Origin: Pseudomonas sp. GCEP-101
GTDB taxonomy: Bacteria > Pseudomonadota > Gammaproteobacteria > Pseudomonadales > Pseudomonadaceae
DNA length: 64,000 nucleotides
Direction: 5' to 3'
Assembly (NCBI RefSeq): GCF_025133575.1
Contig: NZ_CP104011.1
Span: 5,340,965 to 5,404,964 of the forward strand
This document shows positions 1 to 7,886 of the stretch, piece by piece. Each line of letters begins with the position of its first letter. Position 1 is the stretch's first letter. Below the pieces are notes generated by a model. It made no database searches and was not told the DNA's origin. It saw only the letters and a list, made by a program, of their open reading frames with translations. The position numbers and the translations under genes were made by a program.

Positions 1-656
1 CCGCGCTCGTCCGCCGCGCCGGTCTGCGGGTGGCTCGGCCCCCAGGCGCCGTGGTCCATGTGCAGGGATACCGTGAACACCGACGGGTCGTCGTAGAAAC
101 CTTCCTGCGTCCCGTTGCCGTGGTGCACGTCCCAGTCGACGATGGCCACGCGCTCCAGCCCCGCCGCCTGCGCCGCCCGCGCGGCGATCCCGACATTGTT
201 GAAGAAGCAGTAGCCGTCGGCCATCGCCGGCGCGGCGTGGTGGCCCGGCGGGCGCACCAGGGCCATGGCCGGGTTGCCGCTTGCCAGCACGCTGTCCAGC
301 GCCGCCAGGCTGGTGCCAGCGGCGGCCAGTAAGCCGGCGAGGCTGCCGGCGGACATCAGCGTCGTGCTGCTGAAGCGCTTGCCCTGGGCGTCCGCCGCGA
401 AGATGCCGCGCAGGTAGTCGGCATCGTGAAAGCGCAGCAGCTCTTCTTCACTGGCATGGCGGCCTTCCTGCCAGCGCAGCGAGCCGGCGACCGGCCCGCG
501 CTGGAGGATGGCGCGCATGTTCAGCAGCCGCGGATTGCTCTCCGGGTGCAGCAGTTGCTCGGCCAGCAGGTCGCTGGGCGGCGCCTCGAAGACGCCGGCG
601 GCGGTGTCGTGGCGCAGCACGTCGTCGTGCCAGAAAACATCCATCGTGTGGCTCAT
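1..656 (-). CDS. Histone deacetylase-family amidohydrolase, 3' end beyond window
   Basis: This is the N-terminal 218 residues of a class II histone-deacetylase-like zinc amidohydrolase; the rest lies left of the window. The family removes acyl groups from amines, and in bacteria acetylpolyamines are common substrates. Visible hallmarks are RPPGHH (residues 135-140, the paired active-site histidines), CFFNN (150-154) and DWDVHHGNGT (174-183), where D176 and H178 should bind zinc. The start at 656 follows a weak GAGG; a second ATG lies at 644. It is the last gene of the minus-strand operon, 152 bp after the M24 gene. With a polyamine-type importer upstream, an imported acylated amine is a plausible substrate (inference). 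Confidence 0.85.
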   Translation of the reverse strand, partial: MSHTMDVFWHDDVLRHDTAAGVFEAPPSDLLAEQLLHPESNPRLLNMRAILQRGPVAGSLRWQEGRHASEEELLRFHDADYLRGIFAADAQGKRFSSTTLMSAGSLAGLLAAAGTSLAALDSVLASGNPAMALVRPPGHHAAPAMADGYCFFNNVGIAARAAQAAGLERVAIVDWDVHHGNGTQEGFYDDPSVFTVSLHMDHGAWGPSHPQTGAADER

Positions 657-808
657 CGGAAACCCTCGGATTCCATCACTGCGCCCGCAAACGCAGGAAC
701 GCTTCAAACAGGTTCATACGGGTTTGCAGAACTCGGCGGGCGGCCTAAGACAGTGCTTAGCACGGCAAGGCCACCCGACGACGTCATACGGCTGAAGGCG
801 AGCCCGTA

Positions 809-1960
809 TCAGTCGATGATCGTCAGCTCCGGCGGAATCTCCGACAGGCTCGCCGAGCCCTGCTCGCCGCACAGCACGGTGTCGCCGAGCTTGATGCCGA
901 AGCCTTCGCTGTACAAGGACAGGTTGGGCTCGATGGAGAACGACATGTTCGGCTGGAACACGTGGTCGTCGGCCTCGTCCACCATCATCGCTTCCAGCCA
1001 GGTCGGCGGGTAGGCCAGCCCCAGGCTGTAGCCAATGCGGTGCACGCGCGTACGCGAGAGGTCGATGCGGTCGAGGATCTGGTTGCACACGCGGTTGGCC
1101 TCGCCCACCGGGGTGCCCGGCGTGGCGATCTCGATGGCGGCGTTGAAGGCCTCGGTGAGCAGGCTCGCCACCTCCTTCACCCGCGGGCTGGGCTTGCCGA
1201 TCACCGCGGTGCGCATGAGGATGGCGTGGTAGCGGTTGCACACGCCGGCGTGTTCGAGGATCACCACGTCGCCATGGCTGATGGTCTGGCGGTGCGGCAT
1301 GGCGTGGGTCATGGTGCTGCGGCGGCCGGTGGCGCACATCGGGCTGATCGCCGAGTACTCGCTGCCGGCGCGGCCCAGGGCATTGGCGACGATGCCGGCC
1401 ACTTCCACTTCGGAGATGCCCGGACGCAGCGCCTCGAAGGCGGCCAGCATGCCCTGGTCGGCCATGCGCGCGGCGCTGCGCTGGTATTCGATTTCCTCGG
1501 CGGTCTTGATCAGGCGGTTCTCCGCGACCAGCGGGCCGGCGTCTTCGAAACGCGCTTCGGGCATATAGCCCAGCAGTGCGTTGTACTGCGCCGGGGAGAA
1601 GGTCGAGGCGGTCATTTCCAGGCCGATGCGCGCCTGGCTCAGCCCTGCCTGGGCGAGCACGTCGGCGACGATCTTCAGCGGGTCCTGCCGGGCGATGTCA
1701 TAGAAGATCGCCTCGTTGATGCACGACAGCTCCCAGGTGCAGGGCTCCTCGCTGGTGCGGGTGAGGAACACCGGCTCGGCCAGCTTCGGCGAGATGATCA
1801 GCGCCTGGTACCAGAGGAAGCCCAGGCTGTCGAAGCCGGTCAGGTAGTTGATGTTGTCCGGGTAGTTGACCACCAGGGCGTCCAGGCCACGATCGGCCAT
1901 GCGCCGTTTGACGGCGTCGACGCGTTGACGGTAGGTGCGCGCGGGGAAAGCGGTAAGCAT
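809..1960 (-). CDS. M24-family (creatinase/ectoine hydrolase-like) enzyme
   Basis: A 383-residue protein with the creatinase/prolidase two-domain plan: N-terminal domain (about 1-150, NYPDNINYLTGF) and pita-bread domain (about 160-380). In metal-dependent M24 peptidases the segment after the second strand carries two aspartates; here it reads LEHAGVCNRYHA, without that Asp pair. This resembles the metal-free hydrolase branch that includes creatinase and DoeA-type ectoine hydrolases, so C-N bond hydrolysis of a small amidine or amide is more likely than peptidase action (inference). The start at 1960 has a strong GAGGAGG about 9 nt upstream; the longer frame to 1990 would bury that site. It lies between the importer permeases and the deacetylase gene. 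Confidence 0.8.
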   Translation of the reverse strand: MLTAFPARTYRQRVDAVKRRMADRGLDALVVNYPDNINYLTGFDSLGFLWYQALIISPKLAEPVFLTRTSEEPCTWELSCINEAIFYDIARQDPLKIVADVLAQAGLSQARIGLEMTASTFSPAQYNALLGYMPEARFEDAGPLVAENRLIKTAEEIEYQRSAARMADQGMLAAFEALRPGISEVEVAGIVANALGRAGSEYSAISPMCATGRRSTMTHAMPHRQTISHGDVVILEHAGVCNRYHAILMRTAVIGKPSPRVKEVASLLTEAFNAAIEIATPGTPVGEANRVCNQILDRIDLSRTRVHRIGYSLGLAYPPTWLEAMMVDEADDHVFQPNMSFSIEPNLSLYSEGFGIKLGDTVLCGEQGSASLSEIPPELTIID

Positions 1961-2035
1961 GGGGATTCCCTCCTCAGGGACAAGGTGCAAGCGACAGGCA
2001 GTTCAGGTGGCGGCCATCGGGCCGCCGGAGGTGGA

Positions 2036-2878
2036 TCAGGAAGGCGGTCGATGCCGTTCGAGGTACATGCGCAGCAGCATCACCGCCAGGGTGAGGACGA
2101 TCATCAGGGTGGACACGGCGGCAATCGCCGGGTCGAGGTTGTAGCGCAGGCCGTCCCAGATGCGCTTGGGCAGCGTCACCACGTTCAGGCCGCTGGTGAA
2201 CAGGGTCACCACCACCTCCTCCCAGCTCATCACGAAGCCCATGAAGAAGCCGCCGAGAATGCCGCCGCGCACGTTGGGCAGCAGCACGTGCCAGAGGGTC
2301 GGCCAGAGCCCGGCGCCGAGGGAGCGCGAGGCCTTGTACAGGCTCAGGTCGAGCCGCGCGTAGGCCACCAGCAGGGCGATCACCGCGTACGGCAGCGCCA
2401 TCAGCAGGTGGCCGAAGCCGACGCCCAGCAGGTGGTCGAGCATGCCCAGGCGCGCGTCGAGGTAATAGATCGACATGGCCGAGACCACCTGCGGGACGAT
2501 CATCGGCAGCAGCACGATCAGCGTCAGCACGGTGCGAAAGCGCCGCTGCAGCCAGATGCCGGTGGCGAAGAGGAAGGCCAGCGCGGTGGACAGCGCGCCG
2601 ACCACCAGCGCCAGCCCCAGGCTCTGCAGGATCGACAGCAGCCAGGCGCCGTCGAACAGCGTCGCGTAGTGGCGCAGCGACCAGCCGCCGTCCGGGAAGG
2701 CCAGGTAGCGCTGGTTGCCGAACGACAGCGGCACGATCACCAGGATCGGCAGCAGCAGGAACAGCGCGGACAGCCCCAGCGCGGTCCAGGACAACCAGTG
2801 CCCCAGCGGCGGGCGCGGCAGTGGCGGCTTTTTCACGCCCTTGGGCATGGCGGAGAGACAGGTTCCCTGCGGAGTCAC
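2036..2878 (-). CDS. ABC importer permease, PotC/PotI-like
   Basis: A 280-residue inner-membrane permease with about six hydrophobic segments and a binding-protein-dependent loop near residue 190 (SRSLGAGLWPTLWHVLLP), matching the spermidine/putrescine/opine permease family. It should form the channel heterodimer with the neighbouring permease. The GTG start at 2878 overlaps the stop of the upstream permease by four bases (GTGA) and is preceded by GGGAGG, implying translational coupling. An internal ATG at 2848 lacks a good ribosome binding site. It ends 75 bp before the M24 gene. The exact substrate cannot be read from sequence. Confidence 0.88.
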   Translation of the reverse strand: MTPQGTCLSAMPKGVKKPPLPRPPLGHWLSWTALGLSALFLLLPILVIVPLSFGNQRYLAFPDGGWSLRHYATLFDGAWLLSILQSLGLALVVGALSTALAFLFATGIWLQRRFRTVLTLIVLLPMIVPQVVSAMSIYYLDARLGMLDHLLGVGFGHLLMALPYAVIALLVAYARLDLSLYKASRSLGAGLWPTLWHVLLPNVRGGILGGFFMGFVMSWEEVVVTLFTSGLNVVTLPKRIWDGLRYNLDPAIAAVSTLMIVLTLAVMLLRMYLERHRPPS

Positions 2879-3735
2879 AGCTCAGTCCTCCCGAGCAGGC
2901 GGCGGTAGCCGATGAGTTGTCCGAACAGCAGCGCGCAACCCACCACCAGCAGCATCAGTACGATGCTCAGCGCCGCGCCCAGGCCCCAGTTGGAAAGCTG
3001 GAACATCTGCACGTAGATGTACTCGGCGAGCATCGCGGCCTTGCCGCCACCCAGCAGCGCGGGGGTGACGAAACAGCCGAGGCTGAACACGAAGACGATG
3101 GCCGAGGCGGCGACCACGCCGGGCAGGGTCAGCGGGATGAAGATGTCCCTGAGCGTCTGCCAGTGGCTCGCGCCCAGGCTGCTGGAGGCGCGCAGCAGGC
3201 TGTCGTCCACCTGTTTCAGCGACGACAGCAGCGGCAGCACCGCATAGGGCACCATGAAGTGCACCATGCCGATCAGCGCGCCCAGCTCGTTGCGCACCAG
3301 CGGCGGCGGCGCGTCGAACCAGCCGGTGGCCATCAGCCCCTGGCTGACCAGCCCACCGTTGCGCAGCAGCACCAGCCAGGCGAAGGCGCGGATCAGCATC
3401 GACAGCCAGAACGGCAGCAGCACGAACAGCTCGATCAGCTGCCGGCCGCGCGGCGTTGCGAAGCGCCAGCGGTAGGCGATCAGGTAGGCGATGGCGACGC
3501 TGATCGCGGTGGTCAGCAGGCAGATGCGCAGGGTGCGCCAGATCACCGCCTGCAGGTTGGCGTTGTCGGCAATCGCCGCGTAGTTCTGCATGCCCCACTG
3601 CGGCAGGCTGAAGCTCCAGCCGAGCACGCCGAGGGTCGGCAGCAGGTAGCCGACCACCACGAGCACAGGCAGGGGCAGGATCAGCAGGCCGTAGACCGGC
3701 AGCACGCCCGGTGCGAAACGTCGCATCTCAGCCAC
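2875..3735 (-). CDS. ABC importer permease, PotB/PotH-like
   Basis: A 286-residue permease with a long first hydrophobic segment and five more. The ATPase-contact loop appears around residues 185-205 (SSSLGASHWQTLRDIFIPL). It pairs with the downstream permease. The GTG start at 3735 overlaps the end of the binding-protein gene by 8 bp; an ATG at 3726 is an equally possible start, and neither has a clear Shine-Dalgarno sequence. The gene order binding protein, permease, permease is typical of polyamine/opine importers. Confidence 0.87.
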   Translation of the reverse strand: MAEMRRFAPGVLPVYGLLILPLPVLVVVGYLLPTLGVLGWSFSLPQWGMQNYAAIADNANLQAVIWRTLRICLLTTAISVAIAYLIAYRWRFATPRGRQLIELFVLLPFWLSMLIRAFAWLVLLRNGGLVSQGLMATGWFDAPPPLVRNELGALIGMVHFMVPYAVLPLLSSLKQVDDSLLRASSSLGASHWQTLRDIFIPLTLPGVVAASAIVFVFSLGCFVTPALLGGGKAAMLAEYIYVQMFQLSNWGLGAALSIVLMLLVVGCALLFGQLIGYRRLLGRTEL

Positions 3736-4849
3736 CGATCAGCGCGAGATAGCGCTCCAGGGTTTCACCGTAGTGTTCGGCGTGCCACTTGTTGTTCAGC
3801 GACACCTGCTTCTTCAGGTTGTCCGGCGCGGTGGGGTTGATCGCCTGCAGCTGGGCGCTGAGCAGGTCGTTCGCCTTGAGGTTCACCGGGCCCATGTTGT
3901 AGACCTCCATGAGCCTGGCCTGGACTTCAGGACGAAGGGCATAGGCGATGAAGTCCATGGCTGCCTTCGCGCCGGCCGGGTTGTTCCTGGGCACCATCCA
4001 CACGGACGGCGAGACGATGCCGCCGTCGAAGCTCCAGTCGATCTTGCCGGCGGTGTCGTTCTTCACCAGCTCGGCGCGGGTGTGCCACATCTGCGCCAGG
4101 CTCACCTCGCCGTCGCGGATCAGCTGCTGCGATTCGGCGCCGGTGGACCAGTGGGTGGCGATGTGCGGCAGCAACTGCTCGATCTTGCGCAGGGCGCGGT
4201 CCACGTCCAGCGGGTAGAGCTGCTCGGGCGGCACGCCGTCGGCCAGCAGCGCGCATTCGAGGTTGGCGCTCATCCACTTGTAGAGGGTGCGCTTGCCCGG
4301 GTACTTCTTCACGTCCCAGAAGTCGGCCCAGGACCTGGGCGGGTTCTTGCCGAAGCGTTCGTGGTCGTAGCCGATCACATAGCTGTAGGTGTAGTTGGCG
4401 AGGCCGAAGTCATGCACGTCGCCGTAGCCGATCAGCGACTTGTCGACGATACCGTAGTCGATGGGCGTGAGGAACTGCTCCCTGCCCAGCCGGTAGGACG
4501 AATACATCTCGCCATCGCACACGTCCCAGCGCACCGCGCCGCTGCTCACCTGGGTCTTCAGCGCGCCCTCGGTGGGGCCGCTGCCGTCCACCTTCAGCGC
4601 CAGGCCGGACGCCTGGTCGAAGCCGCCGAAGCTCTTCTCGAAGGCCGGCACCGCATCGCCGCCCCAGTTGGCCAGCACCAGGTTGCCGCTGGCGGCGAAG
4701 GCGCGCCCAGCGGTGCCGAACGGCAGCGCACTGGCGGCGGCGAGCAGCAGCAGGCTGCGGTTGAAATCGCGGCGGCTGATGCCGGCGCGCTCGCCTTTCT
4801 CGGCGGCGATCTCGATGGCGTCTTCGATGAAGCCCTGGCGTTCTTTCAT
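3728..4849 (-). CDS. ABC importer periplasmic binding protein, polyamine/opine type
   Basis: A 373-residue PotD/PotF-like solute-binding protein. After an unusually long polar stretch of about 24 residues comes SRRDFNR (25-31) and a hydrophobic run ending AGRAFA, which looks like a twin-arginine signal with cleavage near residue 52. The mature part opens with LVLANWGGDAVPAF, typical of the family. Family members bind putrescine, spermidine or other cationic amines; the ligand here is unknown. The ATPase gene ends 40 bp upstream and the first permease overlaps its end, so all are probably one transcript. Tat export would imply folding before secretion (inference). Confidence 0.87.
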   Translation of the reverse strand: MKERQGFIEDAIEIAAEKGERAGISRRDFNRSLLLLAAASALPFGTAGRAFAASGNLVLANWGGDAVPAFEKSFGGFDQASGLALKVDGSGPTEGALKTQVSSGAVRWDVCDGEMYSSYRLGREQFLTPIDYGIVDKSLIGYGDVHDFGLANYTYSYVIGYDHERFGKNPPRSWADFWDVKKYPGKRTLYKWMSANLECALLADGVPPEQLYPLDVDRALRKIEQLLPHIATHWSTGAESQQLIRDGEVSLAQMWHTRAELVKNDTAGKIDWSFDGGIVSPSVWMVPRNNPAGAKAAMDFIAYALRPEVQARLMEVYNMGPVNLKANDLLSAQLQAINPTAPDNLKKQVSLNNKWHAEHYGETLERYLALIGG

Positions 4850-4889
4850 TGTGATTGCTCCCCGATCGTTTGTTTTCGTTATGCGTGTG

Positions 4890-5969
4890 TCAGGCGGACA
4901 ACAGGTGGCAGTGCTGCGGCGACCAGCTGCACCAATAGCGCTGACCGCTGCGCAGGCTGCCCAGCAGCGGGTGCGACACCGGCAGGCGCAGGTCGAGGCG
5001 GTCGCCCTGCTCCAGGCTCAGTTCGAGATTGACGTGGGCGCCCTGGTAGGTCGCAGGACCCGCAGTGGCGCAGAGGCCGTTGTCGCGGCCGGCGTCCTGC
5101 AGCGGGCGCAGGTCGATGTGCTCCGGGCGCACCGCCAGCCAGCTCTTGCCGCCCTGGCCGGCATTGGCCGTATTGGCCACGCGCAGATGCTGGCCACGGA
5201 AATCGCAGAGCGTGGCTTCGGCCTCGCGACCGACCACGCCGACCTCCAGCAGGTTGGTGTCGCCGAGGAAGTTGGCGACGAAGCGGCTGGCCGGGCGCTC
5301 GTAGACCTCGCGCGGGGTGCCGACCTGTTCCAGGCGGCCCTTGTTGAACACGGCGATGCGATCCGACAGCGCGAGGGCTTCTTCCTGGTCGTGGGTGACG
5401 AAGACGAAAGTGGTGCCGAAGTCCTTGTGCATGCGTGCCAGCTCGCCCTGCATCTCCTGGCGCAGGCGGCGGTCGAGGGCGGACAGCGGCTCGTCGAGCA
5501 ACAGCAGTTTCGGCTTGAACACCAGCGCCCGGGCCAGCGCCACGCGCTGCTGCTGGCCGCCGGACAGCTGGCCGATGCCGCGCTCGCCCATGCCGGCGAG
5601 GCCGACGCGCTCCAGCACTTCGGCGACCCGGCGCTCGATCTCCGCGCCCGGCACCTTGCGGATGCGCAGCGGGTAGGCAACGTTCTGCGCCACGCTCATG
5701 TGCGGGAACAGCGCGTAGCCCTGGAACACCACGCCGAACTCGCGCTGGTCCGGCGACAGGCGGGTGATGTCGCGGCCATCCTGCTCGATGCGCCCTTCGC
5801 TGGGCTCGACGAAGCCGGCGAGCATCATCAGCGTGGTGCTCTTGCCCGAGCCGGACGGCCCCAGCAGCGTGAGGAATTCGCCCTGGCGGATGCTCAGGCT
5901 GAGGTCGCTCAGGACCTGCAGGTTGCCGTAGCGCTTGCCCAGGCCGAGCAAGTCGACGAAATGCTGCAT
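4890..5969 (-). CDS. ABC importer ATPase, PotA/PotG-like
   Basis: A 359-residue ATPase with Walker A (GPSGSGKST), Q-loop region, signature LSGGQQQR, Walker B (LLLLDEPLSALD) and switch histidine (FVTHDQEEAL), then a C-terminal TOBE-type domain of about 120 residues as in PotA. It energises the adjacent permeases. The start at 5969 has GGAG about 8 nt upstream; the open frame runs to 6047 but would then overlap the inverted-repeat promoter region. It is the first gene of the minus-strand operon and is divergent from the LysR gene. Confidence 0.9.
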   Translation of the reverse strand: MQHFVDLLGLGKRYGNLQVLSDLSLSIRQGEFLTLLGPSGSGKSTTLMMLAGFVEPSEGRIEQDGRDITRLSPDQREFGVVFQGYALFPHMSVAQNVAYPLRIRKVPGAEIERRVAEVLERVGLAGMGERGIGQLSGGQQQRVALARALVFKPKLLLLDEPLSALDRRLRQEMQGELARMHKDFGTTFVFVTHDQEEALALSDRIAVFNKGRLEQVGTPREVYERPASRFVANFLGDTNLLEVGVVGREAEATLCDFRGQHLRVANTANAGQGGKSWLAVRPEHIDLRPLQDAGRDNGLCATAGPATYQGAHVNLELSLEQGDRLDLRLPVSHPLLGSLRSGQRYWCSWSPQHCHLLSA

Positions 5970-6030
5970 GGCGGATCTCCAGCCGTTTTTTCTTGTTGAT
6001 CGGTGTTGGCGTGGAGTCATCTTCTGTGCA

Positions 6031-6082
6031 AATTTAACTAACGACAATTCAATAGATTTCCACCTGAATCGTTAGTCAAATT
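6031..6082. promoter_or_regulatory. Inverted repeat, probable LysR-type operator
   Basis: Two 14-bp arms (6031-6044 and 6069-6082) are inverted copies matching at 13 of 14 positions, separated by 24 bp. The arms read AATTTAACTAACGA and, in reverse complement, AATTTGACTAACGA. The site lies between the divergent ATPase gene (start 5969) and the LysR gene (start 6101), in a locally AT-rich patch. Position and symmetry fit an operator for the LysR protein controlling both directions; binding is inferred. Confidence 0.6.
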
Positions 6083-6100
6083 CACGAAAAAAGGCCCCTC

Positions 6101-6994
6101 ATGCGTCAGAACAGTGCGTTTCGCCTGCCGTCTCTCATCGCCCTGCGCGCTTTCGAGGCACTGGTGCGGCAGGGCAGCATCAGCCGCGCCGCGCTGGAGC
6201 TGCACGTCACCCACGGGGCGGTCAGCCACCAGGTGAAGAAGCTGGAAGAGGAGCTGGGCGTGGCACTGATGGAGCGCCAGGGCAAGGGCGTCAAGCTGAC
6301 TCCGGCCGGGCGCCAGCTGAGCCAGCAGATCAGCAGCGCCTTCGACCAGCTGCGCGACATCCGCCGCGCCCTGCCCACCGAGGAGCCGGCCGGCGAGCTG
6401 CGCATCGCCTGCGCCCCGGCGCTGCTGGCGCGGGTGTCATCGCTGCTGGAAAAATTCCTGCGCAACTACCAGGAAGTCGCCCTGCACCTGCTGCCGATGA
6501 CCAGCGACCTGGGCGAGGTGGACATGGTGATCTCCTTCGGCGAGACGCACATCGAAGGCCAGCGCTTCGCCGCGCTGGGCGACATCCGCTACTTCCCGGT
6601 GTGCAGCCCGCGCCTGCTCAACACCCAGGAACACCTGCGCAAACCCCGCGATCTGGCGCGCCAGGTCCTGCTGCACGAAGACGACGGCTTCGACTGGAAC
6701 CGCTACTTCCTCGCCGCCGGCGTGCCCGGCTTGCAGGCGCGGCAGAACGTCTTCCTGCCCGACGCCTACCTGACCATCCGCGCCGCCCTGGCCGGCGGCG
6801 GCGTGACCATCAGCGACCACATCCTGGCCGGCGAAGAGCTGCACCAGGGGCGGCTGGTGCGCCTGTTCGACATCGACTTCCCGGCGCCCCACCCCTACTT
6901 CCTGATCATCCCGCCCCACGGCAACCAGGCGTTGGCGCGGGAGTTCGCGGATTGGCTGCTGCATGAGCTGGAGGCGATTCCGGCGTTTGATTGA
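6101..6994 (+). CDS. LysR-family regulator, GcvA-like
   Basis: A 297-residue LysR protein. The N-terminal winged helix-turn-helix is clear (LPSLIALRAFEALVRQGSIS, then THGAVSHQVKKLEEELG, with LTPAGRQL closing the domain near residue 70), followed by a periplasmic-binding-protein-like effector domain (about 90-295). The GcvA subgroup often regulates adjacent metabolic or transport genes. It is divergent from the importer/amidohydrolase operon with a palindrome in between, so it probably controls that operon in response to the imported compound (inference). Confidence 0.88.
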   Translation: MRQNSAFRLPSLIALRAFEALVRQGSISRAALELHVTHGAVSHQVKKLEEELGVALMERQGKGVKLTPAGRQLSQQISSAFDQLRDIRRALPTEEPAGELRIACAPALLARVSSLLEKFLRNYQEVALHLLPMTSDLGEVDMVISFGETHIEGQRFAALGDIRYFPVCSPRLLNTQEHLRKPRDLARQVLLHEDDGFDWNRYFLAAGVPGLQARQNVFLPDAYLTIRAALAGGGVTISDHILAGEELHQGRLVRLFDIDFPAPHPYFLIIPPHGNQALAREFADWLLHELEAIPAFD

Positions 6995-7886
6995 TGCCGG
7001 GGAGTCCTCTGCGCTCTGGACGCGATCGCGGACGGAGTCCGCTCCTATCGGGCACGATATTTCCCTGTAGGAGCGGGCCATGCCCGCGATCGCGCCCACG
7101 GGGCGCTCCTGCAGGTTGATGCGGTGTTTACCGTCAGGTACCGACCGGTACGAAACGCCGGCCCTGCCGGCGGATCGCGGGCATGGCCCGCTCCTACAAC
7201 GGAACATCGGCGAGATTCGCGAGTTCGCTCCCCCAACTATTTTTCGCCCTTCACTCTCAGAGGGCTTCCAGAGAAACATCCGCGCGCTCCGAATGCCCCG
7301 TTCAGGAGGCCGAGTGGAAGCGAAGTTTCAGGGGTTGAGCGACAGGGATGTCGCGAGAGCTGCGATGGGCCAGGGATGGCCCTTTGCAGCGTGCCCCTGA
7401 AACTTCGCTTCAACGAGGGTATTTTTCGCCTAAGCGAAAAACCGGATGTCCCGGGCAAGACCTTTGGTTACTTTGGGTCTTTCCGAAGTGACTCGCCCGA
7501 GGGGGCGAAACACGAAGCCCACGCGCACGCCGAAGCGTTGCTGGAACACTCCCGTCGAAGCGGCCAGGTGGTATGCGCCGGCCCTGCCGGCGGATCGCGG
7601 GCGTGGCCCGCTCCTACACGGCAACATGTGCATCATGCGGTTCGCGAGCAAGCTCGCTCCTACAAAGAGCCGGATCGCGACACCCTGTAGGAGCGAGCTT
7701 GCTCGCGAACCGCACACCGCAGTCCGTAGGGCGCATAACGCGTCAGCGTTATCCGCCGTTGCGGTCATCGGCGCTCAATTGCCCCACCTGACGCAGCAGG
7801 CCGGCAACATCGGTGCCAGAACAGCCGCCGGCCCCGCCGGCGGTTCGCGGGCGTGGCCCGCTCCTACAGGGGCACGGCATTCGCGC
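6995..7886. repeat. Intergenic repeat cluster (REP palindromes)
   Basis: An 892-bp gene-free stretch. It holds REP-like palindromes with core GTAGGAGCGGGCCATGCCCG at 7066-7118, 7156-7199, 7576-7618 and 7825-7868, a variant at 7026-7048, and a face-to-face pair of the GAGCGAGCTTGCTCGC type at 7639-7663 and 7687-7711. A different palindromic repeat (GGGCGCATAACGC) lies at 7726-7758. In the middle is copy 1 of a structured element, listed separately. I found no convincing gene; frames here are not preceded by ribosome binding sites. No REP transposase gene is present in the window. Confidence 0.8.
7261..7515 (+). repeat. Structured dispersed element, copy 1 (possible ncRNA)
   Basis: Copy 1 of a roughly 250-bp element also present at 17191-17440 in the same orientation. 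Pairing seen directly: closing stem of 18 perfect pairs (7317-7334 with 7394-7411); hairpin A GCGAC/GTCGC (7339-7343, 7350-7354); hairpin B GCTGC/GCAGC (7359-7363, 7386-7390) with inner GGGCC/GGCCC (7367-7371, 7378-7382). Both loops read AGGGAT. Then come hairpin C TTTTTCGC/GCGAAAAA (7422-7429, 7434-7441), hairpin D ACTTTGGG/TCCGAAGT (20-nt unit near 7470-7489) and hairpin E TCGCCC/GGGCGA (near 7493-7508). Compensatory differences from copy 2 argue for selection on structure. Function unknown. Confidence 0.65.

Noticed and set aside
7237..7458. Possible small protein antisense to the structured element (and its counterpart near 17280)
   Set aside because: The translated frames are alike in both copies, but no ribosome binding site is present and paired changes follow base pairing rather than codon positions; a nucleic-acid structure explains conservation better.
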